Assembly: GCA_013398955.1 (NCBI GenBank)
Contig: VWPU01012703.1
Coordinates: forward strand, 124,001-188,000
DNA from: Callaeas wilsoni
Taxonomy: Eukaryota > Chordata > Aves > Passeriformes > Callaeidae
Reading direction: 5' to 3'
Length of the DNA: 64,000 bases
The notes below the pieces were generated by a model, which had not been told where the DNA came from, made no database searches, and saw only the letters and a list, made by a program, of their open reading frames with translations. Positions 49,140 to 61,250 of the stretch are shown in pieces. Each line of letters starts with the position of its first letter. Position 1 is the stretch's first letter. The position numbers were made by a program, and so were the translations under genes.

Positions 49140-50979
49140 CTAAAAGAAGAAATAAGTGTGCAGTAAACAGTAAAGGCCAGTGAATGGGGAGACTCAAACG
49201 GTTTGCCAGACTAAGTTGTAACCTTTCTGGTACTGAGAATTTTAGTAAAGAATAAGAGAAAGAGGATGTCCTGTTTCTCCTGTTTAGAAATCTTTCCAGA
49301 CCTAGGATGGGAGGTTATTTTCAAGACTGAATATGATTTGTGCTGTGTTATTCCAGGGGTCACAGTTCAACATTCTTTAATAGCCAAATTTTCTATTGAC
49401 CTCAAAGAGAGCTTTGTAGGGGAAAGGACTGTGGGATTCAGCTCACAGTGATTTCTGTTCTTTTTTAATAAGGAAAAGTCTTGGCTGGCTAAAAACTCTG
49501 CATTCCAATGAAATACTGGTCCATCATTTGCAGAGTAAATGTACTGTTTAATATTAAAGAAATGATTCAGTCTTTTAGTGGCAGAGTTCTTTCAGGTTAT
49601 TAAAGTAGCATTATAATTTCTGTTCTACTGGTGTCACAAATGAAGTTCTGCAGGATGGTCGTGACCAATTAGCAGTAGGTTGAGCCTTAAAAAGGATCAT
49701 TTTTATCACTTCATTCTCTCCAGCTTTCAGTTTTTCATTGTTGAATGAAGGTTTGACACTCAGTAGATTATCAAATCACTGAGTATTTCTCAGCCTTTTT
49801 TATTAAACACTGCTAAGCAGGGTTCTTATCAGTAGTAAGGTCTCCTGCTGGTGTTTTATTACAGTGTTCATTTCTTAGAGGTGCTTTTTCTTCACTGTGT
49901 GATGCAGAGTGATACAAATAGGTGACTTCAGCTGAGCAGGGACCCAGTGACATTTGGGAAAGATGCTCTTTTAGAACAAGTTTGTAGTCTAGGTAGGCCA
50001 GAATACTTCTCTTGCATACTGGAAGATTAATCAGCTAGAAAGGAGAAGAGGGTGTTTATGAAGTTAAACTGGTAGTTAACAAACATTTATTATTAGGAAA
50101 TGGTAATTATTTTATATTCTAACAGTGGGCTTCTTTGCTCTAGTATTTTTTTCCACATACTTCCATATTTTTCCATACTCGTTTAAAACAGTTGCTTTTC
50201 TACGAGCTTGCATCATAATTAGTAACAAATGTAGTGTCACAGATCATTCTAAGTATCAGAATATGAAGAGAAAAACGAGATTGAAGGTGCTTGTAAGATT
50301 TGAAAATACTATTTAACTTCAGAAGGAAGGGTTTGACTGATGTTCAGAGCTGTTTGCAGGGGAAGAAAGGCTATTCGTCTTGGTTGCTGGATCCAGAAAT
50401 TAGCCAGGCTCCCTCCTCTTACAGCTGTGACAAATGTTTCTTACAGCAACGCTAGTGGGAATAACCTATTTACAGATAATGTGAAAAATGAAAGATGATA
50501 AATCACCTCTTGATAGTGGAGCTAGAGAAATTTTAAGCCAAAAATGAAAATGGGTATTTATGATGGTTCCAAGGACGCTTTTAATAGCTGTCTGTTCCAT
50601 TTTCCCCCTGCTGTCTAGCGTACATGATGCTATAAAAACACACGGGGTTTTTTGTGATAGAAGTGTCATTCAGAATTAAGAGATTTCTGCATGGTTATGC
50701 ACACTCATGGTTCTGTGGCTGGCTGGTGGCTGGAGTCTTCGTTTCCTGATGCCTTCATCCTTTGAGTGCTGGATTGTTTGACAAGCCATATGCCCATTTC
50801 CCTGTACCTATTCAAGTGGTTCCTCTTTTCCCCTGTTGATACTGTGTCGCTCTCTTTTATAGATTTGTTAAAAATGCTGTAAATATGATAAATTTGTTGT
50901 GATTGTTGTTTAAATTCCGTATTAACATAACCACAGTCCTAGAGCAGAACATTTTTCAAGAAGGCCAGTAAAACCTTAC
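49140..50979. other. Non-coding stretch, possible intron
   Basis: AT-rich DNA between two minus-strand exon candidates. No repeat or RNA gene recognised. Confidence 0.4.
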
Positions 50980-51186
50980 CTGCAGTGGGTAACCTTGGCT
51001 GTGTCCCTCCCTGAGGTGTGATAACAGCCTCGTGTTCCTGCTCTGCCCGCGGAGAGCAGCATCTGAACCGTCTGCAGGAGCTTTAAATGGCCTGTGTGTG
51101 CAGATGCTCGGGCTGCCACTTCCACTAAACACTTCTCCCCTTTTCCTGGGGTGTTTGCTATGGTAGATTGCCTGCAAGGCTTCATT
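50980..51186 (-). CDS. Weak candidate exon, two frames open
   Basis: On the minus strand 207 nt lie between a fair acceptor (cccagactcag) and a good donor, CTGCAG|GTAAGG. Two frames are open throughout. One is phase 0 to 0, beginning NEALQAIYHSK. The other contains VEVAARASAHTGHLKLLQTV followed by QMLLSAG, which faintly recalls an ankyrin-repeat helix pair (AA..GHL..V..LL..G). Having two open frames weakens either reading, and this patch is locally GC-richer. If it is an exon, neither frame joins directly to the exon candidate at 48.94 kb. Confidence 0.2.
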
Positions 51187-52500
51187 CTGAGTCTGGGCCT
51201 TCAGCCAAAATAAAAGCCAGAGACACATCAAAGGACTTGCTTAGAGAACCACCAAATAATACTTTTAAATAGAACAGAAAGAAGTATTTCTTCTGGAAAC
51301 CCTAGGCTGGGCATGGAAAATATTTTGTAAAGGAGAAATTTGGAAATCCTGGGAAAAAGTAATTGTGTTGGATAAATACATGTGGTTTCCAAGCTTAAAA
51401 AAGGACATCTTGGGAGCAGTATGCTTCAGAAAGGCCTTCAGCCACTACAACTAGATTAATAGAAATGATAATTGCAAAAGGATTTTGTGAATAATCCAAA
51501 ACCCGTAGCATTGACAATAAAGCTTGCGAAGTGCAAGCAGGAGATTATTTTGTAGAGCCTGCCTGAGAACCACTTCGAACTTGGAGCAGTGAGTTCCCCA
51601 AAGAGCTCACGTCACAGAAATTAAAGGGAAGTTTCAGTGGGAAAGGGAACTCAGTGGTTCCCGTGCATCCTCTGCTGCTGAGCCGGGTTAGTGCTGGAGG
51701 TTTGTAGGGATGTGATGTGATTGGGGCAGGGTGTTCCTGCCTCAGCCCAGGAGAGGCTCTGGAGCAGGGGCACAGCCCGCTGAGAACACAGCGGTGCTGA
51801 GAGAAAGCACCATAAAACCCAGCAACGTGGTGCTGTACAGTTCCCACAAATAATTGCAGCAGTTTGATCTGGAAGGAAAAAAATGGACATGACCTGTCCA
51901 GGAGACGTGAAAAGAGGAATCTTCAGTTTAAAAGCAGAAACAGAAATAAAAAGACTGTTTTTCTTGAGATTTTTTTTTAATGTGACTTTTCTCATTGACT
52001 CAGTGCACAACACTCTGTTAATTCTCCAAATATTGAAGAGTCCTTTTTTCTTTTTTGTTTTTGTGGTTGGGGTGGGGCGGGGTCAGCAAGGGAGGATGTA
52101 ATATAAAATATCTGCGATTACTTGATTTTGTCATCACAAAATAAATTTCCAAGACCCTGCTGAAGAAGCCTGGCTGGCTACAGGGTGATATTACCCTGGG
52201 TAGGCAAAGGACGTGCTGAGTTTCAGAGGCTCGGGTGTAAGACAACACTTGAGCTACGAACTGGCTGGTTTTGTTCAGGGCTGCTAAGTTGGTGTCAGGC
52301 AGCAAACTGGAATCTGTCAGACTTCTTAGCTCTGAGGGATTACTGAGCACCACAGAAGTCTGGAAAAAATGTGTGTCTCAACGCTGAGCAAGAGACAAAT
52401 CTCACTGATGTGCCCCTATTTATACAACTGGAGTTTTAACAAGCTCAGGTTCTGCCCCCTCAAGAGTAGGTGTGAATTACATTCTCAAAAATGCTCCAGA
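51187..52500. other. Non-coding stretch
   Basis: Unique DNA with a GC-richer patch at about 51550-51810 where overlapping minus frames are open. No recognised feature. Confidence 0.4.
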
Positions 52501-52640
52501 ATTAATCTGGCCGCCAATGAGCTCGTCTCCCCTTGATTGGTGTGTGTATTGAGCTGTGCTGTCACTGCTGTGATCCATCTCCCTGCGTGCGAAACGCTGC
52601 GCCGGATCGAACAGCGCACCGCAAACAAAGCAGCAGGCAA
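52501..52640. promoter_or_regulatory. Small CpG cluster with opposed CCAAT boxes
   Basis: A CCAAT word (52514-52518) faces an ATTGG (52536-52540). They are followed by eight CpGs in 38 bp (52585-52622), a sharp local excess in CpG-poor surroundings. Paired CCAAT boxes near CpGs are a common promoter arrangement, but there is no clear TATA or transcript here. Confidence 0.25.
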
Positions 52641-54452
52641 ATGTGGATCAAAACCAAATACTAAAGGTTGTGGGCATCAGTCTTGGATCTTACCTTGCCT
52701 AAATATTTGTGAAACGCTTTTTCTAATTATGTTCCCAGTGCCGGTAAAAATATAAATGGCTCCTGAAGATACTTAGTTTTATATAGTTTTTAGATATCTG
52801 CAGACTCTGCTCATCCCTTTCTTTTGTTCATCTGTCTGTTCATAAAAATTGCTCTTCTCTGTCAATTTTTTTCAGATGTTTCCATTTCATATCTAAATTT
52901 TAATATTTATTTGCTTTCTCCTCTGGAGACTGCAGAGCCCCTGGTATCTTAAACAGGCACACTTTGATGTGTGAAGGTGAAACATTTTTCTCCGGTATTA
53001 ACAGCAGTGAGGGGGATTTAGCACTATGTAGCGCTACAATACAGAGAAATAATCTTCCCCAAGACACAGAGACTTGTTTTGTATAGGGTGCTGTCTTTCA
53101 TATTGAACTATTACTCCTGAACACCAGAATAAGCAGCTTTTACCTGCTAATATATAACTTAAAAGAATCTGAGATTAAATTGAAGGGAAACTACACTTAA
53201 TTTATACAGTTCATATTTATCCACAATATTTCTTTGGAGGCAGGTTTTAAACATGATAGTACAAAAATATTTGCTTTTCAACATTTGCTATCAATTAAAG
53301 TTTCTGCTGTAGCCACAGAGCACATGGGTTTGCTACAATCCGTAAGGCTGCCGATTGGGGTTTGATACTTTGATTATTCCTCCACAGAGGATTTACAATT
53401 TTTCAATTTGAAATTTATTCCTGGGAAAATATTGCTGATTTCACTGTCACAGTGAGGAATATTTGTGGTATGCAAGGTTAGAAGATGATTTCTTTTTGTG
53501 TGAGTAGGTAGATTACAAAGCCTCATTGTAATTCGTGTCTAGAAAGTTATTACAGAACATTCTAGATTAAGAAGAAAATGTTACACCTTAAATAACTTGT
53601 GAGAGCAGCTCCTTCCCAGGAGAACACAGCAATGGTGCACAGTGCAAAGGGCCTGCTCTGTTCAGCTCCTGCTGAACATGAGTGTTTCTCTCCATGGCAG
53701 TTTGCTGAGTGCTCTTCCCCTTTGTTTATAAAAATCTACTGCAAGACACTGATTTTTCGGATTTAAATGTACAGCTAAGAAGCCTGCTCTGATTAAATAA
53801 TTATTTTTCCTGAGGGTATTTCTCTTTGGTACTTCAAGAAGGATTTAAGTGTCTCTAACCTGCTAGTAATGCACATGTGGTATCATCATGCTTAAAAACC
53901 CATGTTAACAAATCTGTGTTGGCTGGAGGTTAGGCTTTTTCAGTTTGCTGTCAAGTGTTTTGGGATGTCTTTCGTGACTCACTTGTGGGTTTGTAACTCA
54001 GATTATGCAGGATCTCAAAAGTGTGCTGTGAATTTTAATTCCTTTTTACGCTCTTTCTGTTATGGGTGTGGAATGAGGAGCAGAGCAAGGAAATAGCAGT
54101 AAGAGGCACTGTAGTATGAAAACATGCATATGAGTAATTCGATGTAAAATTGCTGCAGGTTGTGCAAAATAAATATTTGCGAGTGTATTTTTAAAAACTG
54201 ATTTATATTTTTATTTTCATGTTTGAATTACGCTAATTTGTTGTGTTCTTATACAGATCTGTACCCATTCATGCCTGCTGATCAGTTGCCATTATCCTAG
54301 GCCTTCAACAGGATGTTTGCTACAATTAACTTCAACACTCTTGTTAAACTTCATGGTCGTTCAGTTATAGCTTTTGCTCTTCAATACTTAAGTTAGTTTA
54401 CCACCTTGGATTTTAACAAGATGGGGTTTCTCTGAGCCCTGTCCACTCTTAC
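52641..54452. other. Non-coding stretch
   Basis: AT-rich unique DNA. A perfect 12-bp palindrome, tgtagcgctaca, lies at 53027-53038. No gene recognised. Confidence 0.45.
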
Positions 54453-54682
54453 CTTGAATGGGATGGGGCATCTGCCACCTCTCTGCACGAGCTGTTTCCA
54501 GTGAAACTGAAAGGCTGCCATAAGGTCTCCTCAGAGCCTTCATAATAAATTAAAGTTTCTTCAGTGCTCTGGGTTTCTTTTCTGAGTTTTTCTACAATTT
54601 CTTCTTTCAACAACATTTTGTGGTGCTTTTCCTGTTCCTCTCTTTGGCTGTGCTTGATGTGTGTTAAGTAACTTCCATTTCC
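54453..54682 (-). CDS. Candidate 230-nt coding exon, protein unknown
   Basis: On the minus strand an acceptor of moderate quality (tgcctctaacacag) is followed by 230 nt open in one frame, ending at TTCAAG with a GTAAGA donor. Phase is 0 in, 2 out. The predicted segment is highly charged, beginning GNGSYLTHIKHSQREEQEK, then a helix-forming KLRKETQSTEE stretch, then a Trp/Phe/Cys-containing tail (LWQPFSF). It resembles a coiled-coil edge, but I do not recognise it. The phase does not fit directly onto the 48.94-kb candidate (which needs phase 1), so missing exons must lie between if they share a gene. Confidence 0.28.
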
Positions 54683-56371
54683 CTGTGTTAGAGGCAACAT
54701 TTCTGTCTTTATAGCACAGAAGAATATAAGAAATGGCAGGAGGTGAAGGATCTATACCAGCAGCCTGTGTCTGCCACTGCTGTGCATGCACTGGACAGGA
54801 TAATAGGCGATGGGGAATATTAGTGAACTTTATTTCCTGGTCTAGACACTGCCCTGAGGGGGTTACATCCATACTTTGGAGGCTCTGTGGGAATGGCCTC
54901 AGTGAGCTCAGCACTTAAGAGGAAAAGCTGTCCCCTTCCCAGTGGGAGGAAGCAGAGAGGAGCTGTATCTACAGGCTGCAAGACAGGAAACAAAGCAGTT
55001 ATCAGGTTTATTACTGTGCTCTTCTGTCCTGCCCTGTGCTGTGGATGTGGTGGTGGGAGGGTTTACAGGTGCCTGGAGCCTCCCTCCCCACTCCCATTGC
55101 TGCTGGGGCGGCCTCTGCCCATTCCCTCTGGTTCTGAGACTCCCATGCTGAGCACCAGTTCAGGCAGCCACCAATGCTCTCAGCCTCTGCCAGGGAGGAA
55201 AAGCCATGCCACAAACTAGATGTTCAAAGGAAAAATTTGAAAAAGGCAATTTTAATGAACACTTACTATTCCGTAGTCTTCCCCTCTTTACTAAAAAATG
55301 CGTGAAAATGAATTATGATGTAGAATTATTGCATCCCTAATTGAGCACAGTTGCAAACATTTGTTATCTTTTGTTATTTCTAGTCTAAACTGAATTTGTG
55401 AATAATAATGATCTTGTGATGTGAGTGGGGGGACAAAAGTAACCCTTCTGAGTAAAATGTCAGTATGTGAAGTCTTACTGATTAGAGCAGTACTTGAGTG
55501 AGCTAAATGCTGCCTGTAAGTGTCAGTAGATATCAGAGGATAATACTTTACCCAGTGCTCCATGTTCCTGGGGCCAGTCGCTCTGTCACAGGGACTCCAA
55601 AATTATGAGGAACTTGGTCTGACCAAGGCTGTGCCCAGCTTTATCCTCAGTCAGTGCAGGAGCTGCAGTGTCGCTTGTTCTTGCAAAAGCTTTGATCAAT
55701 TTTATTTAGTTGCTTTCTTTTCACCATCAGTCTTATGTTTAGTTAAAAAAACTGTAGAGAATGTGTAAGGAAAAGGAGACCTTAACCTGTGGTGAGGAGT
55801 CATCATTAAGAATGTGAAACATATTCGAAGTGTTGGAATGTCTTAGCCAGATGATCCAAAGGGTTCTGTAGATGTGTATCTTGAACAAACTAAGCCCACA
55901 AATGGGATGCACCAGATTCCACAAAAATTAATTATTAGCAATGTTTGACATTTGTCTAGCAGAAAATTACATTGTGTTCCATACATTAGAAATGGTGGTA
56001 TGGTACCTACTCTCTCCCCTCATTACATGTTATATGCATGATCTTTTCTGGCTAGTCCTGAATGAATAACTGTTACAGATATTGTCTCAAAGATCTGACT
56101 AATTCTCAGTACCTTTTCATTTTCCTAATCTTAATTAAATCTGTGACTGAAGAGGATTCATGATGAGAATGAAAAAAAATCAGCTTGTATAAATCAAAAG
56201 CAGTGATATGAAATCAAACTGATCAGGATAAAAGTGTCTTTTGTATACAGGCTATTAAGGACTTTTTCTTTACCCCCTTGCCTTTGTGTTTGTTCGACTG
56301 AAGGGACAGAATTGCTGTTCAGCTCCTGAATCAAACAGAGGGGGGGATTCTGCAGCTCGTACAGAGGCCTC
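54683..56371. other. Non-coding stretch
   Basis: A GC-richer patch at about 54890-55215 with overlapping open frames on both strands is followed by AT-rich DNA. No recognised feature. Confidence 0.4.
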
Positions 56372-56765
56372 TTGTGCAGCAGGAGCTGCACTCATCTGCT
56401 TTGCTGGGAAATGTGCTGCGCTTCCAAAGAGCTCCGTCGTTTTTCCTTCCGCCTGCCCCAGTTGAACCACTCCACCTCCCTCGGCGTCTGTCGCATGAAG
56501 AAGCCCCCCTTTCCTGCTAAGATGATTTTAGCCCCAGTCCATGGCTTGGGATGGGTGATGGTCGGACCCAGTGGCGAGGCAGTGCTGTCAGAGCGGAGTT
56601 TGGGGCATAGGCAGGGCCAGCTGCGCCTTTCTGCAGCGTGCAGCCGGCGTGCAGCGAGTGGAAGCCCAGCGCTTGGCACGGTACGGCAAAGCTCTCCCCA
56701 GCGGCTCCAGTGCCGGGTCCAGCTGACAGAGTTATGTTTATCTGCGGCAGTAGCTGTGAATTTGT
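56372..56765. promoter_or_regulatory. CpG island, putative promoter
   Basis: About 23 CpGs in roughly 350 bp by eye, in an otherwise CpG-depleted AT-rich region, with GC content near 60 percent. CpG counts of this kind are near the unmethylated expectation and mark vertebrate promoters or first exons. Both strands carry long open frames (149 codons plus, 135 codons minus) that overlap almost completely, so composition explains them. A 5' end of the minus-strand exon candidates downstream (54.45, 50.98, 48.94 kb) is a reasonable but unproven idea, as the island lies immediately upstream of them on that strand. No clear TATA box. Confidence 0.5.
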
Positions 56766-58439
56766 TGGAGTGCCGTAGTGTTTGTAGGAAATCACACAAA
56801 TTGCTGATTCCAGGGCATTAGACTCATGTAAGCCTGGCTTGAGTAAGAGGATGTGTAAGAGTCTTCAGAAACTGCTTTTCTTAATTTGACAGTGTCTTTC
56901 GATAAGCTGATGCATCTGTGCGGCATGCTCAGAGCTGTCTGTTGGCATAAATCAGGCACTATTTCATTAGTCTAGCTTGAAACCAATGCAGGAAGGGGGA
57001 TTTTATGCAATTCTGAGATTTTGCCAGGTTTTGGGGGATAGGATAGGTTGGGTTTTGGGGAAGTAGGATAGGAAATGGTTTATTGTAAATCAATTTGGCC
57101 ATATGCTGTTACAGAAAGTAACAAGCAAAGTTTACTTGATGCCCATTTAAGCATTGGAACAGCAAACTAATAAAAGGAGATGGGATGGTTTATTATTTTA
57201 TATATGTATCTATATATAACCACTCATATTCAGTCAAAATATTGAATTAACCTATTTTTCTGTCCAGGCCCTTTAAAATAGAAAGAGATTAAGACCTTTG
57301 GGCAATTTGAGTAATAAGAAATTGATTTAGTTTCATCTGTTGAGGTCGTTGGCTTAAAAAAAACATGTTCAGGTCTGCTGATTTTTTGGTTTATTCATTG
57401 TTCAAAGCTTTTTTGGCAGATTTACTGTGGGCAGCTTTTGGCATAATTGAATTGATAACACGGACTGGATGCCCTATGAAATCAGAAAAACAGAGCACGC
57501 CTTCAGGTAACATCCGGTGATGGAAAATACTATTTTCCTTAGGAGTCAGACTGACGGTAAATATTCCCTTGGAGAGCTTCAGAAGGGCTGTGTGGCACTT
57601 GGCAAATGTTTTGATCAATATTAAAATTCCAGGTGCAGCTTTCATGCATCCAGGGGAAGACTAATCCTTTTTTATTTAAACTGGTATAGCTGTGTTAACT
57701 TTCCCTCCTTGCAGATCCCCTCTGTGCAGCCCTATAAGATACGGAAGCAGCAGCTGCAATCTCTGTCGCTCAGGATATGTATTACAAATGAAAGGAATTA
57801 ATGTCTTGAGCATTTTGTCCTTGTGCTATTTTGGTGCAGAACAGCACATATTTAGTAAATACGTGAAGCTACGAACGCCACAAAGTCATTGCTTGAGATC
57901 TCTGAATTTCTGTTTATCTGGATTCAAAGTCAAGTATTGCCTGTGAGTATGTCTTTTTGAATAAAGCAGGGATTCTCATTTCCCAGCCCAGGAAGCATTA
58001 ACAGAGCAGGGCTTGGCTCAGCATCAGGAATAAGGAACAAACAGACTCCTTGCCCCCAGCCTCTCCCAGTTCTAGGGAGCAGGCAAGAGTGGCTTCTGAT
58101 AAATGAGTTTAAATGTGAATTGCATAATATTTCATAGCAATTTCAGATCCAAAAGTAGTCCAAGGAGAAAGTTCTTAGAGTAATTTAGTTTCTAGGAGAA
58201 AATTTAATTTTAAACAGACTGTAATAAGAAATAAAATTGCCATTAGATATGTATCATTTTATAATCAGTGTCAGCTTTGCTACTGCAGACTAAGTGCTAC
58301 TACCTACCTGCTGAAATTCAGGGTTGAAAAGGCTTACTGTTGCTCAGTTGACTTCCAGAAAGCACAGTTCTAGGAAGAATATACAGTGTATTTATACTGT
58401 ACGTGCTCTGGTTTCAGTGCTGCTGTATATCTCTGTCCA
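56766..58439. other. Non-coding stretch
   Basis: AT-rich DNA with a short imperfect G-rich direct repeat (57027-57047 and 57051-57072, sharing ggttttgggg and taggatagg) and a TA-rich tract near 57195-57220. No gene recognised. Confidence 0.4.
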
Positions 58440-58553
58440 TGTAAGAGTCTGAAGGCACAGTGCCCTTAATAAGGTGCTTTAACGTGGTCAGCCCTGAACT
58501 GGTCAGGTATTGGACACGATCACTGCAGGTCCCTCCCAGCTGAAACAGTTCCG
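58440..58553 (+). mobile_element. Old CR1 LINE 3' tail
   Basis: The sequence 'gtggtcagccctgaactgg', then 'ggtattggacacgatcactg' and 'caggtccctcccagctgaaac' matches the CR1 3' UTR order (tca-gcc-ctga, ttggac-agatgatc, ggtcccttccaactgaaac). Several substitutions and the absent terminal octamers mark it as an old copy. Sense orientation. Confidence 0.65.
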
Positions 58554-60750
58554 TCTGCTCTGCTCTAAATGCCTGTCAGTACTTCCATTTCTTAACTGCT
58601 CCTTAGTTTGGGAATGGTGAGCTAATAAAAGTGTGTAATATGAGCTTGCTAGGAGAAGTTTAAGGTAGGCTTTTTGGGAAGATTAATTTTGGGTTGTCCT
58701 CTGTAAGTCACTTGAGGTGTTGGGGAAATTCGACATTGCACTGCAGCATTTCCACTCTGGAGAAGCATGTTGTAATGCCACGTGGGTGTTTTCCCAGCCT
58801 GCTCAGTGACTGTCCTGCAAAGGGGTTGTTCTGCAATGGCAAGGAGATGATTTACTCTTTAGGATCAAGTAATTTCTATATTTCTGGACTATTTTAGTGA
58901 CTCTTCTCACTAGTGAGCACAGTTAAGAGTCTACAAAGGGGCCTGAGAGAATTTTGTTTCTCTTCAAATCATTCCAGCATGCAATTATTGAAGACTCATA
59001 GCCAAGCACTAACCAAAGCTAGGTTTGAGCCCAGTGGCTTTATATTTGATAGTGTTTGTTTTGAACTTTTGAGTGATTCTGTCTTGTAAAATTTTTCTCC
59101 AACACTGTTTACAAAGGAGAAGTTTTGTTGAAATCAAGATGGGTTATTTTAGGATGGAGATTTGGTCCCAAGAGAAAATTCTTTCAGAAAACAACACAAA
59201 AAGGCAATGACTCAAGAAACCTTGAATATAATCCTGAAGCGGGCAGGGAAGTATATTTTTTCACTTGAGCTATTTTTATAAAAAATAACTTTCTACCTTT
59301 GTAATTCAAAAGCATCAGCTGATGCGTGTTTCATTCTGTGTTGAAGGGGGTTTTATTGATTTTTATGGACTTGTGGCATTGTAGATTTTATATTCCACAA
59401 TTTCTCTCACCTCAGTTGCTGATCATATGTACTTTGCTTCAGCAGAACTGTGGTTTTCTTTGTTATGATCCAGTGACAGCAAAAATGTGAAAATTTGCTA
59501 CAGTTTGCCTGTATTTCTTATTCTGCTGTAAAACCCAATCTATTTGAGAACTTGAAAAACTTTTCAACTTTAAACTAAGACACATTTTAACTGTATGCAA
59601 GGTTGTTTGTCAATGTATTGTATGGAATTTAATGTGGCTGTTGGAGAGATTTCATGCTATGATCAGAAGTCTGGAAAGGGCTGTTAAAGAATTGTGGAAT
59701 TGATGACAATACAGTATTAGTAGATGTTTTTATTTTCTCTTTTTTGTTCGTTTGTTGTTTTTTTTTCGTTGTTGTTGTTGAAAGTCATCTTCAGGGTCAA
59801 CTGCTACTTATTAATTGAAGAAAAATGTTTTTCTCCAGGATTATGTTCATTAAGAGCGTGTTTGCTCACTTTATAGACTCTAAATACTGTAAGGAAAAGA
59901 GGAGTAGCCTAGGAAATACTGAAGGGAAGAGACCTTTTTTTGCTTCTTTTGTGGACTGCATCTACGTCTGTGTAACAATTTCTGTTTTAAACAAAATGCA
60001 TCAGAAATTCTGCAAGCTCAGGCACAGCCAACAGAGTGAAAAATGATGCAGAATAACCCTTCCTAAATACTTGTCCAGCACTTCCCACACTGTCTGTGCA
60101 TGCACAACACAGGATACTAAATTCATTGTGATGGTCAGTCCATATCTGGATGGTATTTTGAGGGAATTTGGGACCAACAGTTGTTTCTTTAGTAACTTTA
60201 CAAACTAGGAACTATTTCATAGACAACTTCATGTCACACTGTGCCCTGAGGCTTGCAGAGCTGCAGTTCCAGAAGTCCTGGATAAATGTAGAAAATCTTC
60301 CCTTTCCCCAGACACCTGTCTACTGAGAAACTGAGAGAGGGTCACTGAGGCCACAGGACTTGGTGCTGGAAAGGTCTGAATTGGACACACTCCTTGGCCA
60401 AAGATCTCGTGCTCTGTGTCATATCAACTGCTTTGAAAATTTCAACCTTTGGCCTCCCCGTAGCATACATAGAATTTCCTTTAAGAAATAAGCTTCAGAA
60501 AAAATTTGATTTAATTTTAAGTTGGACTGAAGTCAAATTTCAGGCAGAGTTTTGCTATGAATAAAGAATTCTGGCCAGTTTCATCTCCAGAAAAACTCCT
60601 TCACAGAAAAGATTGTGCTTCTCTGCCATCTTTCCATTACTGTCTGGAGTGATTAACATACATAAATGCTTCAGCTAAAGAATAAAAAGCTCAGACCTTT
60701 TAATTTTGTAAGAACAAGATTACATTCAGTAGAAAAACATTCATCAGTAT
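58554..60750. other. Non-coding stretch
   Basis: AT-rich unique DNA with a T/G-rich low-complexity tract at 59727-59780. No gene recognised. Confidence 0.45.
59727..59780 (+). repeat. T-rich and (TTG)n low-complexity tract
   Basis: T-rich run that passes into TTG repeats just before gaaag. Confidence 0.8.
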
Positions 60751-61250
60751 TGTATGGTGGGCTGGTTTTGTCTTGGATAAAGCCAATTTTCTTTGTCGGG
60801 GCTGATACGGGGCTGTGCTTCGGGTTTGTGCTGAAAAGTGTTGATAATTCAGACTGGGAGTGAGCAACACCTTGGGAGGGGACACAGCCAGGACAGGTGA
60901 CCCCAGCTGCCCAAAGGGATATTCCAGACCATCTGGCACCGTGCTCAGCATGGACAGCTGGGGGAGAGAAGAGGAAGGGGGATGTTTGGAGTGAGGACTC
61001 TTGTCTGCCCAAGTAAGCACCAAGCACGATGGAGCCCTGCTTTGCTGGGGATGGCTGAACACCTGCCTGCCCTTGGGAAGTGGTGAAAGAATTCCTTGGC
61101 TTGCTTTGCTTGTGTGCAGCTTTTGCTTTCTCTATTAAACTTGATCTCAGCCCATGAGTTTCCTCACTTTCGCTCTCCTGATTCTCCCATCCCAGAGGCA
61201 GTGAGCTGCTGCGTTGGTGCCGTGTCACCAGCTGGGGTTAAACCACAACA
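60751..61250 (+). mobile_element. Solo LTR of an avian endogenous retrovirus (ERVL-like)
   Basis: I recognise an abundant passerine-type LTR. Anchors in order are aagccaattttct, ggctgatacggggctgtgct, gggaggggacacagccagga, aagggatattccagaccat, gatggagccctgctttgctg, gatggctgaacacctgcctg and a 3' end gctggggttaaaccacaaca, ending in CA. The start near TGTATGG is approximate. An ATTAAA polyadenylation signal lies at 61134-61139. The TATA-like position just before the 'gctggggga' word no longer reads as a TATA box, and sequence between about 60845 and 60870 seems shorter than in related copies. No internal retroviral genes flank it, so it is a solo LTR formed by recombination. No target-site duplication is evident. 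Open frames on its antisense strand are meaningless. Confidence 0.85.

Noticed and set aside
56372..56821. 149-codon plus and 135-codon minus frames
   Set aside because: Both are explained by the CpG island; mutual overlap and no domain.
60671..61228. Minus-strand 185-codon frame
   Set aside because: It lies antisense across the solo LTR.
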